Part shown: piece by piece, positions 27,883 through 36,266 of the stretch
How the letters are laid out: each line of letters opens with the position of its first letter
How positions within the stretch are numbered: position 1 is the stretch's first letter
Origin: Aquabacter sp040049275
GTDB lineage: Bacteria > Pseudomonadota > Alphaproteobacteria > Rhizobiales > Xanthobacteraceae
Reading direction: 5' to 3'
Length of the DNA stretch: 64,000 bases
Assembly: GCF_040049275.1 (NCBI RefSeq)
Contig: NZ_JBDZDT010000001.1
Location: 496,001-560,000 of the forward strand
Program-made: the position numbers and the translations under genes
The notes under the pieces: generated by a model
The model's database searches: none
Told to the model about the DNA's origin: nothing
The model's input: the letters and a program-made list of their open reading frames with translations, nothing else

Positions 27883-29867
27883 TCGGCCTCAGAGCGGGCA
27901 TATCCATCGCCATCGCCGCCATCCTGTGCGCCGCCCTCGTCGTGATCGGCTGGAGTGCGCGCGAGGCGGTGGAGCGCACCATCGTCCCCGCCATCGCCGC
28001 GCAGGCGGAATCCGTCGGCCGCTCCGCCGCCTCGCTGGTGGAGAATGCCGTCACGGCCGGCGTGCCGCTGGATAAATTGGTGGGCGTCGACACCTATCTG
28101 GAGGGCCTGCGGCGCGCCAACGTGGAACTGGCGGAGCTGAAGCTCATCACCCCCGCCGGGGCCGTGCTCGGCCGGGCCGGCGCACCGCCGGAAGAGGCGA
28201 ATGCACCGCAGGTGGTGACCGCCGTGACCGCGCGCAGCGGCGTGCCGCTGGCAAGCCTCATCATCACCATCGATCCGAGCGTCGTCTCGGGCCAGGTGAA
28301 TGCGGTGCTCATCGATGTCGCCTTCATCGGCATGGTGTCGCTGCTGGTGGCCCTCGAACTGGTGGCGCTGGTGGTGGGCGCGCGCGGCGTGGAGGCGCTC
28401 GCTGCTTTGGAAGCCCGGGTGCGCGCGCTGTCGCGCGGGCATCTCTGGATGCATTCCGACACGACGGAAGCCTCCCCCCTGGTGGCCCCCATCGACGCCC
28501 ATGTGGCCCTGCTGCACGCCCGCCACCAGAAAGCGCGGAGCGAGGCGGCGCGGCGTGGCGATGCCGAAGCCATCAGCAGCCTGGACGCGCTCAGCGCGCG
28601 CACGGGACTTGGAACAACCCATGCGGGCGAGAACCACGCCGCCACGGTTATCCGCCCAGCCCTGTTCCTGTTCATGATGGCTGAGGAGCTGGCGCGTCCG
28701 TTCCTGCCGCGCCTCGCGGCGGAGGTGGTGCCGGCCAATCTCCATATGAGCGTGGACTTCGCCATCTCGCTGCCCATCGTGATCTTCATGGCGGGCGTCG
28801 CGCTCTGCCAGCTTCCGTTCGCGGTGGCGTCCGAGCGGCTGGGGCGCAAGCGCGGCTTCATCATCGGCGCCGCCATCGCCGTCGCGAGCTACGTCCTCTC
28901 AGCCCTCACCGACAATTATTTCCTCTTCCTCGGCAGCCGCCTCACCGCCGCCATCGGCTATGCGCTGGTGTTCGTCTCGGCCCAGGGGCACGTCATCGAC
29001 CATTCCCGGCCCTCGGAGCGCACCGCGGGGCTCGCGGTGTTCGTGCGGGCCATCCTGGTGGCGGGCCTGTGCGGGCCGCCCATCGGCGGCGTGCTCGCCG
29101 ACCGGCTCGGCGACCACACCGCCTTCCTTGCCTCTGCGGCGCTGGCCGCGCTCTCCCTCCTGGTGGCGCTGCTGAGCCTGCCGCGCTCGCAGCCGAAGAA
29201 GGATGTGCAGGGCGTGGGGCTGTCCGACCTCGGCTCCGCCCTGCGCGCGCCGCGCCTTGCGGCGCTGCTGTTCGGCTGCGCCCTGCCGGCCAAGATCCTT
29301 CTGGTCGCCATCTGCTTCTATCTGGTGCCGGTGGAGCTTCAGCGGCAAGGCTACAGCGCCGCCGCCATCGGCCGGCTGCAGATGATCTATCCGGTGCTGA
29401 TGGTCATCGCCGTTCCCGCCTTCGCCGCCTTGGCCGAGCGGCTGAACGCCCGCGCCGGCTTCGTGGTGATGGGCAGCCTTCTGGCGGGCGCCGGCACGCT
29501 CCTGCTGCTGGCCGGCACGTCCCCGGCGATCATTGCCGGCGTGCTGGCCTTGCTGGGCCTCGGGCAGGCCATGTCCATCGCCTCCCAGTCCGCCCTCGTG
29601 GCCGACAGCGCCCAGCATGTGCCCGGCGCCGGCTCGGCCGGTGTGCTCGGCCTGTTCCGGCTGATCGAGCGCACGGGCAATGCGGTGGGGCCGGCGGCGG
29701 CCGGTCTTTTGCTGGCGGCGGTGGGTTTTGCCTCTTCCGGCGTCAGCATCGGCATTTTGGTTGTAGCCGGCGCCCTCGGCTTCGCGCTATCTGGACGCAG
29801 TCAACCCTCTACCCCCCGCACCGCCCGCAGTGATGGCGATGCCGCACCGGAAGGAAGCCCGCTGTGA
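27879..29867 (+). CDS. Sensor-domain / MFS transporter fusion
   Basis: A 662 residue protein with an unusual architecture. Residues 7-27 are TM1 and residues 28-142 a periplasmic Cache-like domain with GVPLDKLVGVDTYL (61-74) and LKLITPAGAVLGRAG. Residues 143-167 are TM2, and 168-258 a HAMP-like/linker region. A complete twelve-helix major facilitator domain follows from about 259 to 640, with the typical loop ASERLGRKRGF between helices 2 and 3. The reading frame is continuous, with no sign of a sequencing frameshift, and both halves have good codon use. The likely idea is a transporter gated by, or reporting through, a ligand-sensing domain. It overlaps genes on both sides by a few bases. 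Confidence 0.88.
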   Translation: MIGLRAGISIAIAAILCAALVVIGWSAREAVERTIVPAIAAQAESVGRSAASLVENAVTAGVPLDKLVGVDTYLEGLRRANVELAELKLITPAGAVLGRAGAPPEEANAPQVVTAVTARSGVPLASLIITIDPSVVSGQVNAVLIDVAFIGMVSLLVALELVALVVGARGVEALAALEARVRALSRGHLWMHSDTTEASPLVAPIDAHVALLHARHQKARSEAARRGDAEAISSLDALSARTGLGTTHAGENHAATVIRPALFLFMMAEELARPFLPRLAAEVVPANLHMSVDFAISLPIVIFMAGVALCQLPFAVASERLGRKRGFIIGAAIAVASYVLSALTDNYFLFLGSRLTAAIGYALVFVSAQGHVIDHSRPSERTAGLAVFVRAILVAGLCGPPIGGVLADRLGDHTAFLASAALAALSLLVALLSLPRSQPKKDVQGVGLSDLGSALRAPRLAALLFGCALPAKILLVAICFYLVPVELQRQGYSAAAIGRLQMIYPVLMVIAVPAFAALAERLNARAGFVVMGSLLAGAGTLLLLAGTSPAIIAGVLALLGLGQAMSIASQSALVADSAQHVPGAGSAGVLGLFRLIERTGNAVGPAAAGLLLAAVGFASSGVSIGILVVAGALGFALSGRSQPSTPRTARSDGDAAPEGSPL

Positions 29868-30877
29868 TGGACCGGCGCTCTCTCCTCTCCCTCGGCCTGG
29901 GAGCCGGCGCCGCCGGCCTCATGGGCGCAACGCCCGTGCGCGCGCAGCAGGACAAGCCCTTCAAGATCCTGATGCTCACCTTCCGCGGCGAGACCGACGT
30001 GGAGCGGGGCTTCCGGGAATTTTTCCAGGCCGCCGACGTGAAGGCCGAATTCATCGTGCGCGACGCCGACCGCGATCCGCGCAACGTGCCCGCCTTGATC
30101 GCTGACCGGGCGACGCTCAAGCCCGACCTCATCTATACCTGGGGCACGTCGGTGACCCTCGGCGTGGTTGGCCCCCTGGGCAATACCGATCCGGCCTACG
30201 TGCACAACACTCCCGTGGTGTTCGCCCTGGTCGCCGCGCCGGTTCGCGCCGGCATCGCCAAGAGCTTCGAATCCTCGGGGCGCAACGTAACTGGCGCGGT
30301 CCACGTGGTGCCCACGGACGTGCAGATGCGCGCCATGCAGGCCTATCTGCCGTTCAGCAAGGTCGGCATCCTCTATTCCACCAATGAGCAGAACTCGGTG
30401 GTGATCGTCGAAGAGGCCAAGGCCGTGGCCGCCAAGATGAACGCGACCATCATCGCCAAGCCGTTCCACAACGATTCCAGCGGCCGCCCCACGTCGGACG
30501 GCGTCGTCGATCTCATCAAGCAGATGCGGGCGGAGAAGGTGGACTGGCTCTACCTGCTGCCCGACACCTTCCTCGGCACCATCTATGACAAGGTGACCCC
30601 CGCGGCCCTGGAGGTGGGATTGCCCACCTTCGCCGCCGCCGAGCTCGGCGTGCGCGAAGGCGGCGCCCTGGTGGGCCTCGTCAGCCGCTATTATTCCGTG
30701 GGCCAGCTCGCCGCCGCCAAGGCCATCGAGATCCTGGTGCAGAAGAAGGCGCCCGAGGATGTGCCCATCGAGACGCTGAAGCGCTTCTCGCTCATCATCA
30801 ATATGCGGATTGCCAAGACGCTCGGCATCTACCCGCCCATCGCCATGCTGAACTACGCGGAAATCGTCACGAGCTGA
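29867..30877 (+). CDS. ABC-type substrate-binding protein (TrpX/PF04392-like), orphan
   Basis: A 336 residue periplasmic protein. The signal MDRRSLLSLGLGAGAAGLMG carries a twin-arginine motif and a cleavage region near PVRAQ. The mature part has the two-lobed fold of the ABC_sub_bind group: IVRDADRDPRNVPALIADRA, DLIYTWGTSVTLGVVGPLG, and the hinge region KVGILYSTNEQNSVVIVEEA. Members of this group often bind aromatic amino acids. No ABC permease or ATPase gene accompanies it. Instead it overlaps the sensor-MFS fusion by one base (TGATG), so it may present a ligand to that protein. A GTG at 29864 is an alternative start. Confidence 0.88.
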   Translation: MDRRSLLSLGLGAGAAGLMGATPVRAQQDKPFKILMLTFRGETDVERGFREFFQAADVKAEFIVRDADRDPRNVPALIADRATLKPDLIYTWGTSVTLGVVGPLGNTDPAYVHNTPVVFALVAAPVRAGIAKSFESSGRNVTGAVHVVPTDVQMRAMQAYLPFSKVGILYSTNEQNSVVIVEEAKAVAAKMNATIIAKPFHNDSSGRPTSDGVVDLIKQMRAEKVDWLYLLPDTFLGTIYDKVTPAALEVGLPTFAAAELGVREGGALVGLVSRYYSVGQLAAAKAIEILVQKKAPEDVPIETLKRFSLIINMRIAKTLGIYPPIAMLNYAEIVTS

Positions 30878-30881
30878 CGCC

Positions 30882-31550
30882 GTGCCGCCGGACGACGACC
30901 TGATCTGGCGCCCCCTCGGCGCCGCCGACCTCGACAGGGTCGAGGCGCTGCACCGCGCGGTCATGGCTGGCCTCGGGCCTGAGGTGGTGAAGCCCGAGAC
31001 CCGCGACTTCCTCGCCGACATGCTCGGCCCCCGCGGGCGCATGGTGGGCGTGTTCGCAGGTGAGGCGCTGGTGGCTTACGGCGTGCTTCAGCACCATGTG
31101 CCGGCAAGCGATGATCCGCGCGCGGCGATTGGTCTTCCCTTCGATGTCCCGCTGATGAAGCTGGCGGGCGCCTCGGTGGCCCTGGCCTATCGCGGGCGCG
31201 GCCTGCAGCGCGCCTTGATCGCGGCGCGCGTGCGGCTCGCGCTGGACGGCGTGGCCGGGACGCCGCCGATCCTCTTTGCCACCTCTGCACCGGCAAACAG
31301 CGCCAGTTGGGGAAATCTTCTTGCCGAAGGGTTCGCCATTCGCGCTATCAAGCCCTATTACGGCGGACATCTGCGCTACGTGATGGTGCGGAACACCGAG
31401 CGGATGGAGCAGGAGGGGCACATGCTTCTAGATGCCAGTGCAACGCAGGAGCAGGCCGCCCTGCTGGCTGCGGGATGGCGCGGCGTCGCGCTGCGCGATG
31501 GCCCCTCTGGCCCCTCCCTCGCCTTCGCCCGCCCGGCGGCCAAGCCGTGA
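30882..31550 (+). CDS. GNAT-family N-acetyltransferase
   Basis: A 222 residue protein starting at a GTG four bases after the binding-protein stop. The N-terminal ~150 residues have the GNAT fold: IWRPLGAADLDRVEALHRAV, then the acetyl-CoA pyrophosphate loop YRGRGLQRALI. The remaining ~70 residues (from about EQEGHMLLDASATQEQAALL) have no clear counterpart and may form a small extra domain. Its end overlaps the racemase start in GTGA, so it is coupled to both neighbours. An acetyl acceptor such as an amino acid or peptide is possible given the adjacent racemase; that is inference. Confidence 0.82.
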   Translation: MPPDDDLIWRPLGAADLDRVEALHRAVMAGLGPEVVKPETRDFLADMLGPRGRMVGVFAGEALVAYGVLQHHVPASDDPRAAIGLPFDVPLMKLAGASVALAYRGRGLQRALIAARVRLALDGVAGTPPILFATSAPANSASWGNLLAEGFAIRAIKPYYGGHLRYVMVRNTERMEQEGHMLLDASATQEQAALLAAGWRGVALRDGPSGPSLAFARPAAKP

Positions 31551-32734
31551 CCGACGCCCTCCCCGCCGACCGCCCCGCTTTGCTGATCGACCTCGGCGCC
31601 GTGCGCCGCAATTTTCTCATCGCCCGCGACACCTATACGGGGAGCAGTCTCGGCGCGGTTTTGAAGAAGGATGCCTACGGGCTCGGCACCCCCCGCATCG
31701 CACCCCTGCTGCACCGGCTGGGCTGCCGCGACTTCTGGGTGGCGGACCTGGACGAGGCGGTGGAGCTGCGCCGCGTGCTCCCCCATGGGCGCATCTTCGT
31801 TCTCCACGGGCTCGCCGGCTATTCCCTGGCCGACTTCCGGGCCGTCGGCGCCATCCCGGTGCTGCTGGACGCCGGCGAGGTCGCCCGCGCCGCCGCCACT
31901 GTTGGCGAGGCTCGGCCGGAGGTCGCCATCCAGCTCGACACGGGCATCAACCGGCTCGGTCTCCAGCTAGGGGACGTGCGTGCGCTCGCCCACGACCCCT
32001 CCCCGCTCGCCCGGCTGTCCATCGCCGCCTACGTCACCCATCTGGCGCGCTTCGCCGACCCGGCCGCGCCGCAGAACCGCTGGCAATGGCTGCGGTTCCG
32101 CGCCTGGACCCAGAGCCTGCCGCCTGCCCCGCTCAGCTTCTGCGCCTCGGCGGGCACGTTCGGGCCGCGCGAACGGCATGCGGACCTCGCCCGCGTCGGC
32201 AGTGCGCTCTATGGGGTGGAGACCACGCCGTCCCAGCCGCAGCCCATCATCCCCGCCGCGACCTTGAGCGCGCCGATCCTGCGGGTGCACGACGTGCCCG
32301 CCGGCGCCGAAGTCGGCTATGGCGGGGTTTATCACGCCCCCGGGCCCCGGCGCCTCGCGCATGTGGCGGCCGGCTATGCCGCCGGCATCCCCTTCACCTT
32401 CCGCCATCCCTGGCACGTGCTTCTCGACGGCCACCGCGTACCCATCGTCGCCGGCACGTCCATGAGCCTCATGACCATCGACGTGACCGACCTGCCCGCC
32501 CATCTGGCGCAGCCGGGACGCCGGGTGACGGTGTTCGGCCCCGATTTGCCGGTCCATCTTCTGGCCGAGGCGGCGGGCGTTGCCCCCAATGTGGTGATGG
32601 TGGCCGCGGGGCGCGGCGTGCGGCGCGTCTATCGCGATCCGCCGACCGCGGTGCTTGTGGAAACGCCGCCGGGGGAGATGCACGCACCGGAGTTGCGGGA
32701 CGTGCGGATTGCCGGAGCCGGCAGGGACATATAG
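31547..32734 (+). CDS. Alanine racemase family PLP enzyme
   Basis: A 395 residue fold-type III PLP enzyme. The Schiff-base lysine is Lys40 in AVLKKDAYGLGTP, the counterpart of the VVKADAYGHG motif. The C-terminal catalytic tyrosine lies in AEVGYGGVYHAPG. Other typical stretches are IQLDTGINRLGLQ and HADLARVGSALYG. It interconverts L- and D-amino acids, most likely alanine. The GTG at 31547 overlaps the GNAT stop; longer frames upstream have no racemase sequence. Because it sits in a sensing/transport unit, it may be a dedicated rather than the cell-wall enzyme. Substitution of the usual Ala after the lysine by a second Lys is noteworthy. Confidence 0.87.
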   Translation: MTDALPADRPALLIDLGAVRRNFLIARDTYTGSSLGAVLKKDAYGLGTPRIAPLLHRLGCRDFWVADLDEAVELRRVLPHGRIFVLHGLAGYSLADFRAVGAIPVLLDAGEVARAAATVGEARPEVAIQLDTGINRLGLQLGDVRALAHDPSPLARLSIAAYVTHLARFADPAAPQNRWQWLRFRAWTQSLPPAPLSFCASAGTFGPRERHADLARVGSALYGVETTPSQPQPIIPAATLSAPILRVHDVPAGAEVGYGGVYHAPGPRRLAHVAAGYAAGIPFTFRHPWHVLLDGHRVPIVAGTSMSLMTIDVTDLPAHLAQPGRRVTVFGPDLPVHLLAEAAGVAPNVVMVAAGRGVRRVYRDPPTAVLVETPPGEMHAPELRDVRIAGAGRDI

Positions 32735-32876
32735 CGTGGTAGCGGCTCAGGCGACGCTTCGTCCGGCGTTATGCCGCGCGGCGTCCTGGGCGGTGGCAGG
32801 CAAGCGGCGGCGCCGCGCTTCCGGCCGCATTCGGGCACGGCACCCAACCAGACCTCAAGCGGGCACTCGGATTCCC

Positions 32877-33326
32877 ATGACCCCCACTTCCGGCGAGAGC
32901 ATCCTATCGTCGCTCACCATCGGCGCGTCCGTGGAGGAGGTCACGAAGGTTTCCGAATGGCTGGAAGGCATCGCCGAGCAGGATGGCTGGCCCGCTTCCC
33001 TGCGCTTCGGGCTGGAGCTGGCGCTGGAAGAGGCCGTCGTCAACGTCATCGATTATGGCTTCGAGGGCAGCACCGAAACGCCCCTCATACGGGTGGAGTA
33101 TTTTCGCCTGCCCGACCACAAGGTGGCGGTCCGCATCGTCGACAATGGCGTGGCCTTCGACCCGACGGCGGCGCGGCAGCCGGACCTTGCCGACAGCGTG
33201 GAAGAAGCCGGCATCGGTGGGCACGGCATCCGGCTGATGCGGCACTTCCTGAGCGAAATCGCCTATGCACGGGTCGGCGGGCACAACCAGCTCACCCTGA
33301 TTGCGGGCCTCAAGCCCTCCGAATGA
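32877..33326 (+). CDS. RsbW-like ATP-binding anti-sigma/serine kinase
   Basis: A 149 residue GHKL ATPase of the HATPase_c_2 group. The N box is LALEEAVVNVIDYGF (about 48-62), the G1 box IVDNGVAFDP (87-96), and the G2 box GIGGHGIRLM (112-121). Proteins of this type phosphorylate STAS antagonists on Ser/Thr, or bind sigma factors, in partner switching. The ATG at 32877 was chosen because the family sequence starts there; the frame runs back to 32655 without conservation. It is followed 29 bp later by the Na/Pi gene and then the STAS gene, so kinase and antagonist are in one unit. No sigma factor gene is in the window. Confidence 0.9.
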   Translation: MTPTSGESILSSLTIGASVEEVTKVSEWLEGIAEQDGWPASLRFGLELALEEAVVNVIDYGFEGSTETPLIRVEYFRLPDHKVAVRIVDNGVAFDPTAARQPDLADSVEEAGIGGHGIRLMRHFLSEIAYARVGGHNQLTLIAGLKPSE

Positions 33327-33355
33327 CAGCGTAGCACTTTGAAGGGGACCCGGGG

Positions 33356-34987
33356 GTGATCGCTTTAGCCCAATTGTTTGCCGGCTTAGGCCTGCTGTTC
33401 GTCGGCCTCAAGCTGATGAGCACCCATCTCCAGCAGGCCATGGGCCGGCGCATGCGCGCCATCCTGAAACGGGCGACGCGCTCGCGCCTGGTCGGGTTCG
33501 CCTCCGGCGCCCTCACCGGCGCCATCGCCCAGTCCAGCAACGCCGTGACGCTGATCACCGCCAACCTCGTGCGCGGCGGCGCCCTCTCCACGCGTGAAGC
33601 CATCCCGGTGGTGGCGGGCGCGAATGTCGGGACATCCGCTCTCGTCTTCGTCGCCGCCATCGATATGCGCATGATCATCTTCTACCTCATCGCGATGGTC
33701 GGCCTGAGCTATCAGGTGAAGTTCGACCGGACGCCGGTGCGGCGGGAATGGATGGGCGTGCTGCTGGGGCTCGCTCTGCTGTTCCTCGGGCTCGATTTCA
33801 TCAAGGCCGCGCCCCAGTCCATCTCGCTCGACAGTGCGGCGTCTCTGCTGTCCGGCATAACCCCGCCCGTCGGCCTCCTCATCGGCATGGTCGCCGCCAT
33901 CATCACCCAATCCTCCTCGACCGCGACCATCCTGTGCGTCGCGGCCGTGCGCGCCGGCATTTTCGGCCTGGAAGACAGCTTCTTCATCGTGCTGGGGGCG
34001 AATTTCGGCTCCGGCCTCGCGACCCTGGTGTCCGCCGGTGGGCTTCAGGGCACCGGCAAGCAGCTCTGCTTCGTTCATATCATCGTGAAGGCCGTGGGAT
34101 GCGCCGCCGTCTTCGCCCTGTGGGCCGTCAGCGCCGCAACGGGTTTCCATGACGGCGCCACCCTCGCCGCGGTCAACCAGGCCGGCGTCTCGCTCGCCAT
34201 CTCCATCATCTTCCTGCTGCTTCAGTTGACCGGCGGCGTGGCAGTGACCGTGTTCTGCCGGACGACCGAGGCGCTGGCCGGGCGTTTCAGCCCGCCGAGC
34301 CGGGAAGATCACGTCTCCCGGCCCCATTTCATCACCGATGAGGCCATGGCGGACCCGCCCTCCGCCCTCGACCTCGTCGCCCGCGAGGCCGACCGGCTGG
34401 TGAAGCACCTGCCCGACCTCCTGCCGGACCTCGACCAACGCCACGCCGACGACACGAAGGCGCGCGCGATCCAATGGCGCGGGGCAAAAGCCATCGCGAG
34501 CGCCACGGACCATTTTCTGGTGGAACTGATCGACCGGCGTCTCTCGCGTGAGGATCTGGACCTCGCCTTGCGCATCCAGGATCAGCTGAATCTGATCCAC
34601 GCGCTCCAGGACACCCTCAAGAGCTTTGCCGACCTCATCGACGGCTTCGCCGCCCCGCCCCCGCTCGCCTTCAATCTCTGCGAAGCGTTGCGAACCATCG
34701 TGTTCGAGCTTGCGGACGTGCGCGGCGGCACGGCGGAAGAGCTCGACCTCGTGATCGCGCTGACCAGCGACCGCAGCGATACCCTGGACCGCATCCGACG
34801 CGCGCTATCCGCCTCTCCCCTCGGCACCGGGGAGGAGGCGCGGCATTTGCTTACCGCACTTAGCCTTTTCGAGCGCGCAGTCTGGCTGGTGCACCGCCTT
34901 GCCATGACATTGCGCCCCGTTGCGAATGAGGCTAATCCCAACCACGAAACTCACCATCTCAACCGGGGCGAGGCTTATGCAGATTGA
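33356..34987 (+). CDS. Na/Pi cotransporter family protein with PhoU-like tail
   Basis: A 543 residue membrane protein starting at GTG. Two inverted repeats carry the signature QSSNA (in GAIAQSSNAVTLITANLV) and QSSST (in AIITQSSSTATILCVAAV), as expected for the PNaS family that moves phosphate with sodium. About eight to ten helices are followed by a soluble C-terminal domain from residue 320 that is helical and PhoU-like. It sits between an RsbW-like kinase and a STAS protein, overlapping the latter by 11 bases. This makes it a candidate regulated partner, though co-expression is all the sequence shows. Confidence 0.88.
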   Translation: MIALAQLFAGLGLLFVGLKLMSTHLQQAMGRRMRAILKRATRSRLVGFASGALTGAIAQSSNAVTLITANLVRGGALSTREAIPVVAGANVGTSALVFVAAIDMRMIIFYLIAMVGLSYQVKFDRTPVRREWMGVLLGLALLFLGLDFIKAAPQSISLDSAASLLSGITPPVGLLIGMVAAIITQSSSTATILCVAAVRAGIFGLEDSFFIVLGANFGSGLATLVSAGGLQGTGKQLCFVHIIVKAVGCAAVFALWAVSAATGFHDGATLAAVNQAGVSLAISIIFLLLQLTGGVAVTVFCRTTEALAGRFSPPSREDHVSRPHFITDEAMADPPSALDLVAREADRLVKHLPDLLPDLDQRHADDTKARAIQWRGAKAIASATDHFLVELIDRRLSREDLDLALRIQDQLNLIHALQDTLKSFADLIDGFAAPPPLAFNLCEALRTIVFELADVRGGTAEELDLVIALTSDRSDTLDRIRRALSASPLGTGEEARHLLTALSLFERAVWLVHRLAMTLRPVANEANPNHETHHLNRGEAYAD

Positions 34988-35279
34988 GCGAGAACAGGCC
35001 GGATCCGACGTGGTGCTGAAGGTTTCCGGGCGCCTCGACACGCCCAATGCGAAGCCCTTCGAGGCAAGCCTTCTGGATGCCATCTCCGGCACGGCGGGCG
35101 CCATCACCGTCGATCTCGCCGGGGTGGACTATGTTTCCTCCTCGGGGCTGCGTGCCCTTCTCGTGGCCGGCAAAGCCATGCGGGGCGCCAAGCGCGACCT
35201 TGCCCTGCGTGCCCTCCAGCCGCAGATCCGGGAAGTGTTCGACATTTCCGGCTTCTCGACCTTGTTCGAGATCAAGTAG
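34977..35279 (+). CDS. STAS-domain anti-sigma factor antagonist
   Basis: A 100 residue SpoIIAA/RsbV-like protein. The conserved core is VKVSGRLDTPNAKPFE-like at the N-terminus (LKVSGRLDTPNAKPFEASLL) and VDLAGVDYVSSSGLRALL, in which Ser56, directly before the Gly, is the expected phosphorylation site. Such proteins release a target from the RsbW-type kinase when unphosphorylated, and are reset by a SpoIIE-type phosphatase. Both partners are encoded within 12 kb. The ATG at 34977 overlaps the Na/Pi gene by 11 bases. The next gene, trmD, is 143 bp further on and is probably a separate unit. Confidence 0.93.
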   Translation: MQIEREQAGSDVVLKVSGRLDTPNAKPFEASLLDAISGTAGAITVDLAGVDYVSSSGLRALLVAGKAMRGAKRDLALRALQPQIREVFDISGFSTLFEIK

Positions 35280-35422
35280 CCGCCCTGATAGGGACGGGCG
35301 GGGCGCCGAAGACGGCCGCGCCCCGTCCCTGACGCTCCGTATTGCGCCGGGTTCAGCCTCGGCCCCGGCATGCGGGAAACGCTTCATTTGACCTTCGGCG
35401 CGCGCTCGCCCATCACGGCGGC

Positions 35423-36145
35423 ATGACGTTTCGCGCCACCATCCTCACGCTCTACCCGGAAATGTTCCCCGGTCCCCTCGGCCATGCTCTGGCCGGCAAG
35501 GGGCTCGCGGCGGGGCTATGGGCGCTGGAGACCGCGCAGATCCGCGACTTCGCCCTCGACAGGCACCGCTCCGTGGACGACACGCCGGCGGGCGGCGGGC
35601 CGGGCATGGTGATGCGCGCCGACGTGCTCGCCCGCGCCATCGACGCCGTCTCTCCGCCCGAGGATGCGCGCCCGCGCCTCCTCATGACGCCGCGCGGACG
35701 GCCGCTCACCCAGGCGCGGGTGGCGGCGCTGGCGGCAGGTCCCGGCGCGGTGATCCTGTGCGGGCGCTTCGAGGGGGTGGACGAGCGCATCATCGCCGCG
35801 CGGAACCTCGAGGAAGTCTGCGTCGGCGACGTGGTGCTCTCCGGCGGCGAGAGCGCGGCCCTGCTGCTGCTCGATGCCTGCGTGCGGCTCATCCCCGGCA
35901 TCATGGGCAAGAGCGAGAGCGGGACGGACGAGAGCTTCTCGGACGGGCTATTGGAATATCCGCAATATACCCGCCCCCAGCTCTTCGAGGGCGCCGGCAT
36001 CCCCGAGGTGCTGACCTCCGGCGATCACGCCCGCATCCGCGCCTGGCGCCGGGCACAGGCGGAGGCGGCGACGCTAGAGCGCCGGCCGGATCTCCTCCCC
36101 GGCCGCAAGGGCGAAGATGACGCTCCCATGAACGAAAGCGCATGA
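35423..36145 (+). CDS. trmD: tRNA (guanine-N1)-methyltransferase
   Basis: A 240 residue SPOUT enzyme that makes m1G37 in tRNAs to prevent frameshifting. The opening MTFRATILTLYPEMFPGPLG, the loop DDTPAGGGPGMVM, the knot region GRFEGVDERIIA and GDVVLSGGESAALLLLDA, and the end motif YPQYTRPQLFEG are diagnostic. The ATG at 35423 gives the family start. In most relatives trmD follows rpsP and rimM; neither is upstream here, where the STAS gene lies instead. rplS follows as usual after 121 bp. Confidence 0.97.
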   Translation: MTFRATILTLYPEMFPGPLGHALAGKGLAAGLWALETAQIRDFALDRHRSVDDTPAGGGPGMVMRADVLARAIDAVSPPEDARPRLLMTPRGRPLTQARVAALAAGPGAVILCGRFEGVDERIIAARNLEEVCVGDVVLSGGESAALLLLDACVRLIPGIMGKSESGTDESFSDGLLEYPQYTRPQLFEGAGIPEVLTSGDHARIRAWRRAQAEAATLERRPDLLPGRKGEDDAPMNESA

Positions 36146-36266
36146 CATCGGCCTTATTCTGCGATATAGGGCGGCCCGTCCCTTAACTTAAAACGACACC
36201 ATGTGGCGCCGGGGCTTGGTTCCGGGGACGGAACTTGCATTGGCGACCGCTTAAAAGGTTGGCGAC

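Noticed and set aside
23350..35279. Assignment of the phosphatase/kinase/STAS genes to the EcfG general stress response
   Set aside because: That pathway uses PhyR, NepR and EcfG; none is encoded here, and STAS proteins are not part of it.
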